The position numbers and the translations under genes were made by a program. From contig NZ_SHKW01000001.1 of the NCBI RefSeq assembly GCF_004217555.1, positions 2,852,001 to 2,916,000 of the forward strand: 64,000 bases of DNA, written 5' to 3'. The notes beneath the pieces are model-generated. The model was given only the letters and a program-made list of their open reading frames with translations, ran no database searches and was not told where the DNA came from. The first letter of the stretch is position 1; each line of letters begins with the position of its first letter. Source of the stretch: Edaphobacter modestus (GTDB lineage Bacteria; Acidobacteriota; Terriglobia; Terriglobales; Acidobacteriaceae). Positions 1 to 8,430 of this stretch are shown here, one piece after another.

Positions 1-2032
1 CTTTGTTATCGCCATACACATGGATGTTTCGCAGACGGATGTTATGCGAGTCCGCCACATGAATCGCATTCAGGAAAGGCTGATAGCTGCTCACGACGCG
101 ATAGCTGTGATAGTTCGCAACCGTAATGTTGCTCGAGCTCTCGATCGACAACGGCAGCGCAAACGGCCCTTCGCCGCGCTCCTCCTCCGTCTGCAACGCA
201 TAGATCTTCCAGTTCGACGCGTGATCGATCTTGATCTCGTTGCGAACGTGATGCTCGCTCGAAAGCTCGTAGACGCGCCCCTCGGTGGTGGTGTTCGAGA
301 TCATCATCCCCGCCTGCGCAAACGTGCTCGGCGTCCAGATATTCGCGAACGTTCCACCACCGCCATCCGTCACCCACAGGCTCGGATACTGGCTGTCCCA
401 CCGTCGATTGAGATCGGTATCCGCCGTATGCGTGTTGTTATAGATCGTGTTGAACGAGACACCGGGAAGCGTCGTTCCATGCCCCCCGAGAAAGCGAACA
501 TCGTCCATCAACGAATCCTTGCCCGCCATCCACTTCGCACCCACCGCACGGCTGTTGATCCCGTTGGTATAAAGACCGATGCCGGTAACAATATTCGTTC
601 CGCCCTTTGGAGCCTCCAGCAGCGGCTTCGGAGAGCCCGGCCCCTGGAACCCCGGGGTCGAGTCAGGAATATCGAACTGCGTCGTCGATGGATTCAATCC
701 AATCAGCACCGTATCCGGACGAAGCGTAATCGTATCGGTAACAATATAGCGACCCGTCGGAATATAGATCGTGCGATGCGCTGCAATCGCCTCGCGGATC
801 GCTGCCGTGTCGTCCGTACTCCCATCGCCCTTCGCTCCCAGGCTCTTGAGATTCACCCACGTACTCTGTGCCGGAACGGCAGGAATATCTGTCGGCACGA
901 GCTCAGGCATCGACGAAAGCGAGCTTACATCGAAGTGCGTCTTCACCTCTCCCTTCGCCGAAGGCGTGGCAAAGATCAATCCATGCGTCAGCGCATTCAC
1001 GCGATACATCTCGCCACGGCCCGGAAGTTTGTTCCCGCTCTCACGAAACGCAGCAAAGACCGGAACACGGTGGCAAACAACATCCTCAAGGTTGATCTCT
1101 GTCCGCAGACCAAGATCATTGCTGACGATAACCGCAGGGCCGCTTAGATCCTCGAAGCGAGAGTCCTTCACCCAAAGCTCCTCCGCATAGCCCGGATCGA
1201 TGGAGATCGCGGTAGGAGTATGACGAATCTGTGCCCGGATCAGCGTAAGACCTGCCTCATGTTCCTTGATCGCAGCCTTGCTCTGTCCCTCGAAGGTGGA
1301 ATCCAGCAAGGTAAACTGCCACCCCGGAGAAGGCTTCCGCGTCATAATGCCGTATTGCCCGCCGTAGAAGTGAAGGTCTTCCGCCTCGTTGCCCACATCA
1401 TGAAGCGCGGCCAGCCCCGATCCCACATGAAAGTCCATGTGAGCCAGGTAGCAATGCTGTGCGGCGTGAAAGCGGACCCCGACTGCGGCAGGATTGCCCT
1501 CTTCAATGTCAAGATCGATGTTGCTTACTGCTGAGTAAAACGTCCCTGGATTCGCATCCGCGATCGAAGGATTGATCGGAACCACTCCCGGCACCGGCGT
1601 CTGCGGCCTTCCCTGTCGTATGGGCGCAGCGTTGTTACGCGGACGATTGCCGGTGAACATCACCATGTAACCCATTCCATCCTGGTAGCCCGGCGTGTTC
1701 TTCCCCAGCACAAAGGTGGGACGATTCGCCCCATAACCGATCAGCCGGATGCCTGGCCAGACAAAGACCGTCTTCGAGAGCCTGTAGCGTCCTTCCGGAA
1801 CAAAGACGATTCCCTGCCCCGCCGTCTCCTGCACCTTGTCGATCGCCCTCTGGATCGCTTCCGTATCGTCGCCGATTCCATCGCCATGAAGTCCGCCCTC
1901 GCTACGAACCAGATACACAGCCTTCGCGTCCTCCGGTCGCAGCGGATAATACGAGGTCGAAGCCCATAACGGCATCCCGGCACACACAATCGCAAAGCCC
2001 GTCATCCGGCCCAGAAAGCGCTTCCATCTCAT
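1..2032 (-). CDS. GH55-like/pectate-lyase-3 tandem beta-helix protein, partial (runs off the left edge)
   Basis: Secreted polysaccharide-active protein whose C-terminus lies outside the window; about 677 codons are visible. The start ATG at 2032 follows GAGAGGG at 7 bases; an ATG two codons earlier is too close to that site. A signal peptide (MRWKRFLGR then a hydrophobic run) precedes a first pectate-lyase-3 type segment (GDGIGDDTEAIQRAID, then VFVPEGRYRLSKTV) and a second one near residue 330 (LGAKGDGSTDDTAAIREAI, IYIPTGRYIVTDTI). Two tandem right-handed beta-helices of this kind are the architecture of GH55 beta-1,3-glucanases and of many GH28-related proteins. It is the last visible gene of the GH3-GH5-GH30 operon, 22 bases after GH30. 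The beta-1,3-glucan specificity is inferred from architecture and neighbours; a pectin- or other glycan-active enzyme is possible. Confidence 0.75.
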   Translation of the reverse strand, partial: MRWKRFLGRMTGFAIVCAGMPLWASTSYYPLRPEDAKAVYLVRSEGGLHGDGIGDDTEAIQRAIDKVQETAGQGIVFVPEGRYRLSKTVFVWPGIRLIGYGANRPTFVLGKNTPGYQDGMGYMVMFTGNRPRNNAAPIRQGRPQTPVPGVVPINPSIADANPGTFYSAVSNIDLDIEEGNPAAVGVRFHAAQHCYLAHMDFHVGSGLAALHDVGNEAEDLHFYGGQYGIMTRKPSPGWQFTLLDSTFEGQSKAAIKEHEAGLTLIRAQIRHTPTAISIDPGYAEELWVKDSRFEDLSGPAVIVSNDLGLRTEINLEDVVCHRVPVFAAFRESGNKLPGRGEMYRVNALTHGLIFATPSAKGEVKTHFDVSSLSSMPELVPTDIPAVPAQSTWVNLKSLGAKGDGSTDDTAAIREAIAAHRTIYIPTGRYIVTDTITLRPDTVLIGLNPSTTQFDIPDSTPGFQGPGSPKPLLEAPKGGTNIVTGIGLYTNGINSRAVGAKWMAGKDSLMDDVRFLGGHGTTLPGVSFNTIYNNTHTADTDLNRRWDSQYPSLWVTDGGGGTFANIWTPSTFAQAGMMISNTTTEGRVYELSSEHHVRNEIKIDHASNWKIYALQTEEERGEGPFALPLSIESSSNITVANYHSYRVVSSYQPFLNAIHVADSHNIRLRNIHVYGDNK

Positions 2033-2054
2033 CTGCATTCCCTCTCTACCGCAA

Positions 2055-3455
2055 TTACCAGACATAGGTCCCGACCGATCCTGCGGTCAGCGAGCTCTTG
2101 ATTACCTTTCCGTGGAACCGAACCGAGAAGACCTGATCCGATGCGCTACTGTTCGCGACGATCAGAACTGTCTTTCCATCGGGCGTCCGAAAGGCAACAT
2201 TGGGAATAGCATCAGCATTACTCGATCCGATCCTCACCGAACCATCGGGAACAAACTTCGAGGCCTGCGCAATGGTGTAGTACGCGAGATTGCGCTTCAC
2301 CTTGTCGCCATCTATCGTCAGCGCTCCCTGGCATCCCGTGCAGCCGCCATCGTTGGTATGAGGACCAAACTGCGGATCGGCCGCAAGATTCCACAGCAAC
2401 ACGTTTCGACTCCAGTTGCGTGTCGTTCCAATCACGATTTTCGCGACGGGCTTCGCCACATCCATCTCGCCTTCATTGCGATGATCCGTGACGGATTGTT
2501 CCGTGAAGTACAGATTCTTCTTCGGAAACGCATCGTGAACCTGCGTAAACGCATCGACCGTCCCGCCATAAAGATGAAAACCGGTTCCATCCACGTACTT
2601 GTTTGCCTTTGGATCTTTCAAAATGGAGAGCGGATACGCGGGATGATCGAGGTTGTGATCGTAGAGCACGATCTTCGTCTTGATGCCTGCCTTCTGAAAC
2701 GCGGGGCCGAGGTCATTCTCGATAAAGTCGGCCTGTTCCGACTCGAGCATCAACATGCTCGGAGTGTTCTTCTCATTCAGCGGCTCATTCTGCACGGTCA
2801 ACGTATCAATGTCGATTCCCTCAGCCTTCATCGCCTGAATGTATTTCACAAAGTAGGTCGCATACGCGGCGAAGTATTCGGGCTTGAGAACGCCTCCCCT
2901 CGCTACTCCACTCGTCTTCATCCAAAGCGGCGCAGACCACGGCGAGGCAAGAATCTTGATCTTCGAATTGATGGCAAGAATCTGCTTGAGGACGGGAATC
3001 ACATCCGCGCGATCCGGCTCGATCGAGAACTTCTCCATCGTCACATCCGTCTGCCCCTCCGGAAGATCGTCGTAGGAGTAAACGTGATCGTTCATATCGG
3101 AAGCGCCCACGCTCACCCGCAGATAGCTGACGCCGATGCCGTCCCCTTCCGTAGAAAACAGATCCTTCACCAGAGCAGCGCGAGCCTCCGCGCTCATGTG
3201 AGCGATCAGCTGCGCGCTGCCGCCAGTCAGAGCGAAGCCGAAGCCATCTATCGTTTGATACCGCTGCTTCTCATCCACATCGATGACCTGTCCTGCCGCG
3301 TCTCCCCCGGCAAAGGCCAGAGGAGGAGTCTGCAACTGAAGCAGTGCCGAACGGTCCGGTTTCGTCAGCCACAACGACGCATCCTGTGCGCGTACAGGTA
3401 TAGGTGCAAGAGCCACGGCCAGTGCCAGGAACATCCACGATCGCCTTTGCGTCAT
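2055..3455 (-). CDS. GH30 family glycoside hydrolase (glucosylceramidase/endo-beta-1,6-glucanase type)
   Basis: 466 aa, the usual size for a secreted GH30. A signal peptide ends near AQDASL (about residue 24). The (beta/alpha)8 barrel carries the acid/base glutamate in TVQNEP (E224) and the nucleophile in YFTEQS (E319), and a small C-terminal beta domain follows (VLIVANSSASDQVFSVRFHGK). Family members cleave beta-1,6-glucan, beta-glucosylceramide or xylan; the GH5 and GH3 neighbours favour beta-1,6 branches of fungal-type glucans, which is inference. It lies 48 bases after GH5 and 22 before the beta-helix gene, so it is in the same transcript. Confidence 0.9.
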   Translation of the reverse strand: MTQRRSWMFLALAVALAPIPVRAQDASLWLTKPDRSALLQLQTPPLAFAGGDAAGQVIDVDEKQRYQTIDGFGFALTGGSAQLIAHMSAEARAALVKDLFSTEGDGIGVSYLRVSVGASDMNDHVYSYDDLPEGQTDVTMEKFSIEPDRADVIPVLKQILAINSKIKILASPWSAPLWMKTSGVARGGVLKPEYFAAYATYFVKYIQAMKAEGIDIDTLTVQNEPLNEKNTPSMLMLESEQADFIENDLGPAFQKAGIKTKIVLYDHNLDHPAYPLSILKDPKANKYVDGTGFHLYGGTVDAFTQVHDAFPKKNLYFTEQSVTDHRNEGEMDVAKPVAKIVIGTTRNWSRNVLLWNLAADPQFGPHTNDGGCTGCQGALTIDGDKVKRNLAYYTIAQASKFVPDGSVRIGSSNADAIPNVAFRTPDGKTVLIVANSSASDQVFSVRFHGKVIKSSLTAGSVGTYVW

Positions 3456-3503
3456 CTCAACTCTCCCATCGAAACTAATGCTGATCTTCTCTACTCCCGC
3501 GCC

Positions 3504-4721
3504 TTACTTCGTGGCCGGAACCTGTTTCAGTCCAAGCGCAGAAAGATATCCTGCGTTGATGCGGCAATGTTCGAACTTCACGCTCTCAAGCAGGCCCGCA
3601 AAGGCGCGATCGATCGTCTCCTGATCGGGGCGCACCTTCAGGCGAGCCTCAACGTTCCCCGCGCCTCGCGGCAGCTTCGCAAACGCGGCAATCTTGTCCC
3701 ATCCCTCTGGAGGCACAATCGTCACGACTGCGGAGCTCTTCTCCAACTTCTTGTACGGCCAGAACGCCCACCCGATATCGTTCTTCTCCAGCAGCTGCCG
3801 GAACTGCGCGATCCATTCATCGTTGTTTTCGCCGGACTCACCCAGCCACAACGGAACATTGTTCTTCTCGCGAAAGTCCACATAGCTCTGGACCGCCGAT
3901 TGTTCGACCGGCATCCAGTACTTATGCAGCGTATAAGCGGTGTTGCCATCGAACGGCGGCCCAAAGACCGCGAAGTTCGTATCCCACTGGGCCCCGCCCA
4001 AGAACAGGATGTGGTTCTTATCGATCTGGCGGATCGCCGTGGTCAGCTTCTTGTACAGCGGTTCAAGCTTCGCATTCAGGGGCCGCAGCGAAGGATAGTG
4101 CGGAATGGGCTCATTCAACAGATCGTAGCCCAGCACGGTCTTGTTGCTCCCGTAATGACGAGCCAGACTCTCCCAGATAGCGATCAGATGAGCCTGTTCC
4201 TTCGGGCTGTCGTAAAGCCACGGATACCCATGACTATCGTCGATATTGGTGCCGGTCTGTCCCCCCGGGGCTGCATGCATATCGAGAATGACATACAGGC
4301 CTTCCTCATGAGCCCATCCGATGACGCGATCGAGCAGACGAAAGCCATCAGCATTGTCCGTCTCGAAGAACTTGTAGTGCATCGGGATGCGGATGGAGTT
4401 GAATCCCGCTTCGTGCAGCAGGTGAATGTCGGCGCGGGTTACGTAATTTTCCCGGTACGCATGCCAGAACTCCGCAGCCTTGTCCGGCCCCAGCAACTCC
4501 GTCACCAGCTCTTCGATCTCGGTTCCCGATTGCGGTCCTCCTTCGAAGAGCCACATGTAACCCTCCGGAACCATCCAGTTGCCCAGGCTCGTGCCTCGCA
4601 GAAGCAGCGGCTTACCGCTGCCGTCGATGATCTCCTTCCCGCGTGTATGAGCAAACTGCGCAGTGGCTGAAAGCGATGCCACGCACAGCATGGCGATGGC
4701 AAAGAGGCGACGACACAACAT
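3504..4721 (-). CDS. GH5 family glycoside hydrolase, secreted (exo-1,3-beta-glucanase-like)
   Basis: 405 aa with an N-terminal signal peptide (MLCRRLFAIAMLCVASLSATAQ). The barrel begins with LLLRGTSLGNWM, a pattern shared with fungal/bacterial exo-beta-1,3-glucanases. Catalytic residues are visible: acid/base in LLNEPIP (E204) and nucleophile in LWLGESGE (E295), with RIPMHY and the histidine of DMHAAPGG upstream. The exact GH5 subfamily and substrate cannot be fixed by eye. Its place between GH3 (32-base gap) and GH30 (48-base gap) supports beta-glucan breakdown. Confidence 0.9.
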   Translation of the reverse strand: MLCRRLFAIAMLCVASLSATAQFAHTRGKEIIDGSGKPLLLRGTSLGNWMVPEGYMWLFEGGPQSGTEIEELVTELLGPDKAAEFWHAYRENYVTRADIHLLHEAGFNSIRIPMHYKFFETDNADGFRLLDRVIGWAHEEGLYVILDMHAAPGGQTGTNIDDSHGYPWLYDSPKEQAHLIAIWESLARHYGSNKTVLGYDLLNEPIPHYPSLRPLNAKLEPLYKKLTTAIRQIDKNHILFLGGAQWDTNFAVFGPPFDGNTAYTLHKYWMPVEQSAVQSYVDFREKNNVPLWLGESGENNDEWIAQFRQLLEKNDIGWAFWPYKKLEKSSAVVTIVPPEGWDKIAAFAKLPRGAGNVEARLKVRPDQETIDRAFAGLLESVKFEHCRINAGYLSALGLKQVPATK

Positions 4722-4753
4722 GGTGTGATCCTCGTTTCGAAGAGACGTTCAAA

Positions 4754-7069
4754 CTACGGCTGCGGTGTAACGTCAAGCGTGGCATGCTGCGTTGCGTTTG
4801 AATCGGTACCGATCCAGAGATCGAAGACTCCCGGCTCGATCGACCATCGGTGCGTCTGCGGGCTCCAGAAGCCGAGCTCCTTCGTGTCGAGCGTCAGCGT
4901 AACAGTCTGGCGTTCACCGGGCTTCAAGGCAATACGACGGAATCCCTTCAGCTCCCGAACCGGCCGCGACGCCGACCCCGAACGCTGGTGCGTATAAAGC
5001 TGCACAACCTCATCCCCCGCAAGACCGCCCGTGTTCTGAACCTCGACCGAAACCTCGACGGAGCCGCCCGAGTGCACGGTCGTCGCGCTCGTCTTCATTG
5101 GTGCCAACGAAAACGTCGCGTAGCTCAATCCATAGCCGAAGGGATAGAGCGGCGCGCTCGATCCATCCCAGTAACGGGTATCGCGATCCTTGGGAATCTG
5201 GGTCAGGTTGTGCGCATAGTAGAGAGGGACCTGGCCGACGCTTCGCGGCCAGGTCACCGGAAGTTTGCCTCCCGGGACTGCGTTCCCGAAGACCAGCGCA
5301 GCAATGGCATTGCCGGCCTCCGTTCCTGGATACCATACGTCGAGAATGGCGGGCACATGCTCCGAAGCCCACGTGATGTCGAGAGGGCGGCCATTGACCA
5401 GCACAAGAACGACAGGCTTGCCCGTCGCGACCGCCGCCTCCAGCAGTTGCTGCTGTTTACCCGGCAGCGTGAGCGTGGAGCGCGACGCTCGCTCTCCGTT
5501 CATCGTCTGTGCCTCGCCAAGCACCAGCACGGCAACATCGGCCTGCTTAACCAAGTCGATGGCGTGGTGAAACTCTGCTTCCTTTGCGGCGTCCGTCGTA
5601 AGGGTCGGCTTCGGGCTGGGGAACTGATCGTCGAAGATCGACGGCTGCCCTCGTTCGATCTCAACTCCTTTGGTCGAAAGAATCTTCGTTCCGGTGGAGG
5701 CCAGCGAACGCTCGAATCCTTCGACAACCGTGACGGTATCTTCCGGATGACTGCCGAGACTCCACGACCCCATCACATCCGGCCTGGAGTCGATCAGGGG
5801 CCCGATCAGCGCAATCGACGTCACATCCCGCTTCAGCGGCAGCAAGCCGCCTTCGTTGCGAAGCAGCACAGCCGTGCGGGTCGCAATGGAACGCGAGGCG
5901 GTGCGTTGCTCCTCTGACACCAGCTCCTTCTGTGCGCGGTCGAGGGAGACATAGGGATTCTTGAAGAGACCCAGCTTATACTTCGCCAGCAGAATCCACC
6001 GCACCGCGTCGTCGATCTCGCTCTGCGGCACCAGCCCCTTCTTTACGGCATCGGCCAGGTGATCGCGAAACGTCGTCGAGGTCATCTCCATATCGACTCC
6101 CGCGTGTACGGCACGAACAGCGGCATCTTCGGGTCCGGAGGTGAAGCCATGAGTCGTGAGACTAAGTACCGAATCCCAGTCGCTCACCACGAAGCCTCGA
6201 AAGCCCCACTCCTTCCGCAGCAGGTCATGGAGCAGCCAACGGTTTCCGGTAGCCGGAACCCCGTTCAGGTCCATGTAGGCACTCATCAGAGAGCCCGCTC
6301 CGGCCTTGATCGCAGCTTGATAGGGAGGCAGATATACATTTCGCAACTGCTCTTCCGACAGGTCGGACGAGTCATAGTCGCGGCCGCCCACAGCTGCTCC
6401 ATATCCGGCAAAGTGCTTCACGCACGCCAGAATGCTGTCCGCATCGCTGAGCTTGTCTCCCTGGAACCCGCGCACCTGCGCCTCAGCCATACGCGATCCA
6501 AGATAGGGATCTTCTCCCGCTCCTTCCATGATGCGTCCCCAGCGAGGGTCGCGTGCAATGTCCACCATCGGCGCAAAGGTCCAGCGGATTCCCACCGCGC
6601 TGGCCTCGCGAGCCGCCATGCGCTGGGCTCTCTCCGCCGTTGCGGGATCCCACGACGCCGCCAGCGCCAGTGGAACCGGATAGATCGTTCTGTAGCCGTG
6701 AATCACGTCGAACCCAAAGAGCAGCGGAATGTGCAACCGGCTCTTCTCCATCGCCAGGTGCTGCAGCCGGTTGATCTCTACGGGGTCGCGAACAAACAGC
6801 AGCGAGCCCACCTCGCCCTTCAGAATCCGCTCATCGCGTTTGGGTCCCTCGGGAGAGTTCAAGGCGATCTGGCTCATCTGGCCGATCTTCTCCTCAAGCG
6901 TCATCCTGGACAACAGATCGTTTACGAAGCGGTCTGCCTCAGACGCCCGGTTGTCCTGTCCTCTCGCAACCTGCGCTGCGTCCACCTGGACACACGATGC
7001 AGAGAAAAACAGGAAGAGCAAACTTCCCGACAATAGTTGGCAAAGACCGGCACGCGAGATACGAAACAT
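4754..7069 (-). CDS. bglX: GH3 beta-glucosidase (BglX-like), first gene of the beta-glucan operon
   Basis: 771 aa, full length for the BglX type: N-terminal TIM barrel (about 45-370), alpha/beta sandwich (about 400-620) and C-terminal fibronectin-III-like domain (about 660-755). The nucleophile Asp lies in VVSDWDS (D297); the KHF motif (218-220) and MVDIARDPRWGR are present. The N-terminus is a signal sequence; SASC near residue 26 could be a weak lipobox, so surface or periplasmic anchoring is possible. It hydrolyses terminal beta-glucosyl residues of oligosaccharides released by the GH5/GH30/GH55-like neighbours. The predicted LacI operator lies about 105 bases upstream. Confidence 0.93.
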   Translation of the reverse strand: MFRISRAGLCQLLSGSLLFLFFSASCVQVDAAQVARGQDNRASEADRFVNDLLSRMTLEEKIGQMSQIALNSPEGPKRDERILKGEVGSLLFVRDPVEINRLQHLAMEKSRLHIPLLFGFDVIHGYRTIYPVPLALAASWDPATAERAQRMAAREASAVGIRWTFAPMVDIARDPRWGRIMEGAGEDPYLGSRMAEAQVRGFQGDKLSDADSILACVKHFAGYGAAVGGRDYDSSDLSEEQLRNVYLPPYQAAIKAGAGSLMSAYMDLNGVPATGNRWLLHDLLRKEWGFRGFVVSDWDSVLSLTTHGFTSGPEDAAVRAVHAGVDMEMTSTTFRDHLADAVKKGLVPQSEIDDAVRWILLAKYKLGLFKNPYVSLDRAQKELVSEEQRTASRSIATRTAVLLRNEGGLLPLKRDVTSIALIGPLIDSRPDVMGSWSLGSHPEDTVTVVEGFERSLASTGTKILSTKGVEIERGQPSIFDDQFPSPKPTLTTDAAKEAEFHHAIDLVKQADVAVLVLGEAQTMNGERASRSTLTLPGKQQQLLEAAVATGKPVVLVLVNGRPLDITWASEHVPAILDVWYPGTEAGNAIAALVFGNAVPGGKLPVTWPRSVGQVPLYYAHNLTQIPKDRDTRYWDGSSAPLYPFGYGLSYATFSLAPMKTSATTVHSGGSVEVSVEVQNTGGLAGDEVVQLYTHQRSGSASRPVRELKGFRRIALKPGERQTVTLTLDTKELGFWSPQTHRWSIEPGVFDLWIGTDSNATQHATLDVTPQP

Positions 7070-7172
7070 TCAACAAGGCTCCAAAACGCAAATCGAGATC
7101 GCGAGAATAAAAGGTTGTTCGGCTGCGTAGCTCTCCCCATACAGCAGTTCTTCGCACAGGTCAGCCGCACAA

Positions 7173-7192
7173 GTTTAGACAAACGTTTGTCT
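7173..7192. promoter_or_regulatory. Predicted LacI-family operator upstream of the GH3 operon and lacI
   Basis: Sequence GTTTAGACAAACGTTTGTCT; bases 7177-7192 (AGACAAACGTTTGTCT) are a perfect 16-base palindrome with the central CG usual in LacI-family operators. It lies between the divergent GH3 operon (start 7069) and the LacI-type gene (start 7354). The identical 20-mer recurs in inverted orientation at 14890-14909 upstream of the TonB-dependent receptor. Binding by the adjacent regulator is inferred. Confidence 0.8.
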
Positions 7193-7353
7193 CATTGTCC
7201 ATCCCCATGCGCTTCCCTGCCGGCTTCGCAACAGGCTGACGAAAGGAGTTCCCCGTACCGTAGAGGCCATTATCCTGGACTCAAAGCGTATTCAACCCTT
7301 TCCCATCGCTGATACTGTTAACGAAATCATTTCGTTCCATAAATTTGCGGTCC

Positions 7354-8430
7354 ATGCCAAAACCATCCTCGACAACACCTGGCGTCCGCCATGCCAACCT
7401 GAAAATGTTGGCGCAGCATCTTGGCCTCAGCCCATCGACCGTCTCCTTTGTCCTCAATAACACTCCAGGACGCTCCATCCCCGAGAGCACTCGGGCCCGC
7501 GTGAAAGCAGCCGCGGAAAAATTCAACTATCAGCCCAGCATGATCGCCCGTACCCTGCAGGGCAAGCGCATGCAGACCGTCGGCATCCTGCTGCCGGAGC
7601 TCGGCGAAGGCTATCACTCCCAGGTGTTATCCGGTGTCGGCGACCTGCTCATGCGCGAGAACTACTTCTACTTCACCGTCCACCATCGACACCGCAAAGA
7701 CCTCATCGACGCCTACCCCAACCTGCTTCGTTCTCGCGGAGTCGACGGCATCCTGGCCATCGACTCCCATCTCGACGAGCCTCCCCCTCTGCCCACCGTC
7801 ACCGTGGCGGGCCACACCACCCTGCCCGGCGTCTCCAACGTTCTGCTCGACGAGCAGCACGCCGCAAGGCTCTCTCTCCAGCACCTGCGCGATCTCGGTC
7901 ATCACAAAATCGCGTTGATGCACGGCCAGCCCTTCAGCTCCGATGCGGATACACGCTGGTTCGCCAGTCTCAAGGCCGCCCGCGAACTCGGCATCGAGAT
8001 TCACGAGGAGCTGATGATCTATCTCTCCAAGGACTCGCAATCCCCCGAGATCAGCTACCCTGGCATACGAAAGCTCATCAAGAGCGGCCATCCCTTCACT
8101 GCGGTGCTCTGCTTCAACGACGTCGCTGCCATGGGAACCATCCGGGCCCTCCATGAAGCCGGCCTGCGGGTCCCCGACGACGTTTCGGTGCTTGGCTTCG
8201 ACGATATCCAGTCCGCGGCCTACCAGGTTCCCAGCCTCACCACCATCCGGCAGCCGCTGCAGAAGATGGGAAGCGCCGCAGCCCAGCTGCTCCTCAAAAA
8301 GCTCGCCGGAGAGCCTATCCCCGAATTCATCCTCGTCGCTCCAGAGCTTGTCGTCCGGGAATCGACCGCACCGGCACGCCGCGTGGCTGCAAAAAAGACA
8401 AGCTCGCGCCGGTCCGGCGCTAAGGCTTAG
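7354..8430 (+). CDS. LacI-family transcriptional regulator of the beta-glucan locus
   Basis: 358 aa from the ATG at 7354; a TTG three codons upstream is the alternative, and neither has a clear ribosome binding site. The N-terminal helix-turn-helix reads LKMLAQHLGLSPSTVSFVLNN, followed by the hinge-helix region NYQPSMIARTLQGKR. A periplasmic-binding-protein-like effector domain fills the rest (TVGILLPELG, VLLDEQHAA, AVLCFNDVAAMGTI, DVSVLGFDD). It is divergent from the GH3 operon with the palindrome between them, so local control and autoregulation are likely. The inducer is probably a beta-gluco-oligosaccharide (inference). Its 3' end overlaps the convergent FG-GAP gene by 11 bases. Confidence 0.93.
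   Translation: MPKPSSTTPGVRHANLKMLAQHLGLSPSTVSFVLNNTPGRSIPESTRARVKAAAEKFNYQPSMIARTLQGKRMQTVGILLPELGEGYHSQVLSGVGDLLMRENYFYFTVHHRHRKDLIDAYPNLLRSRGVDGILAIDSHLDEPPPLPTVTVAGHTTLPGVSNVLLDEQHAARLSLQHLRDLGHHKIALMHGQPFSSDADTRWFASLKAARELGIEIHEELMIYLSKDSQSPEISYPGIRKLIKSGHPFTAVLCFNDVAAMGTIRALHEAGLRVPDDVSVLGFDDIQSAAYQVPSLTTIRQPLQKMGSAAAQLLLKKLAGEPIPEFILVAPELVVRESTAPARRVAAKKTSSRRSGAKA

Noticed and set aside
20-1147. Long plus-strand open frame (375 aa)
   Set aside because: Arg-rich, no domain; it is the shadow of the minus-strand beta-helix gene that runs off the left edge.
2112-4670. 852-aa plus-strand open frame
   Set aside because: Shadow of the GH30 and GH5 genes; composition rich in Arg/His and without recognisable fold.
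7080-7170. Sigma-70 promoter for the GH3 operon
   Set aside because: No convincing -35/-10 pair at correct spacing could be fixed; only the operator is reported.
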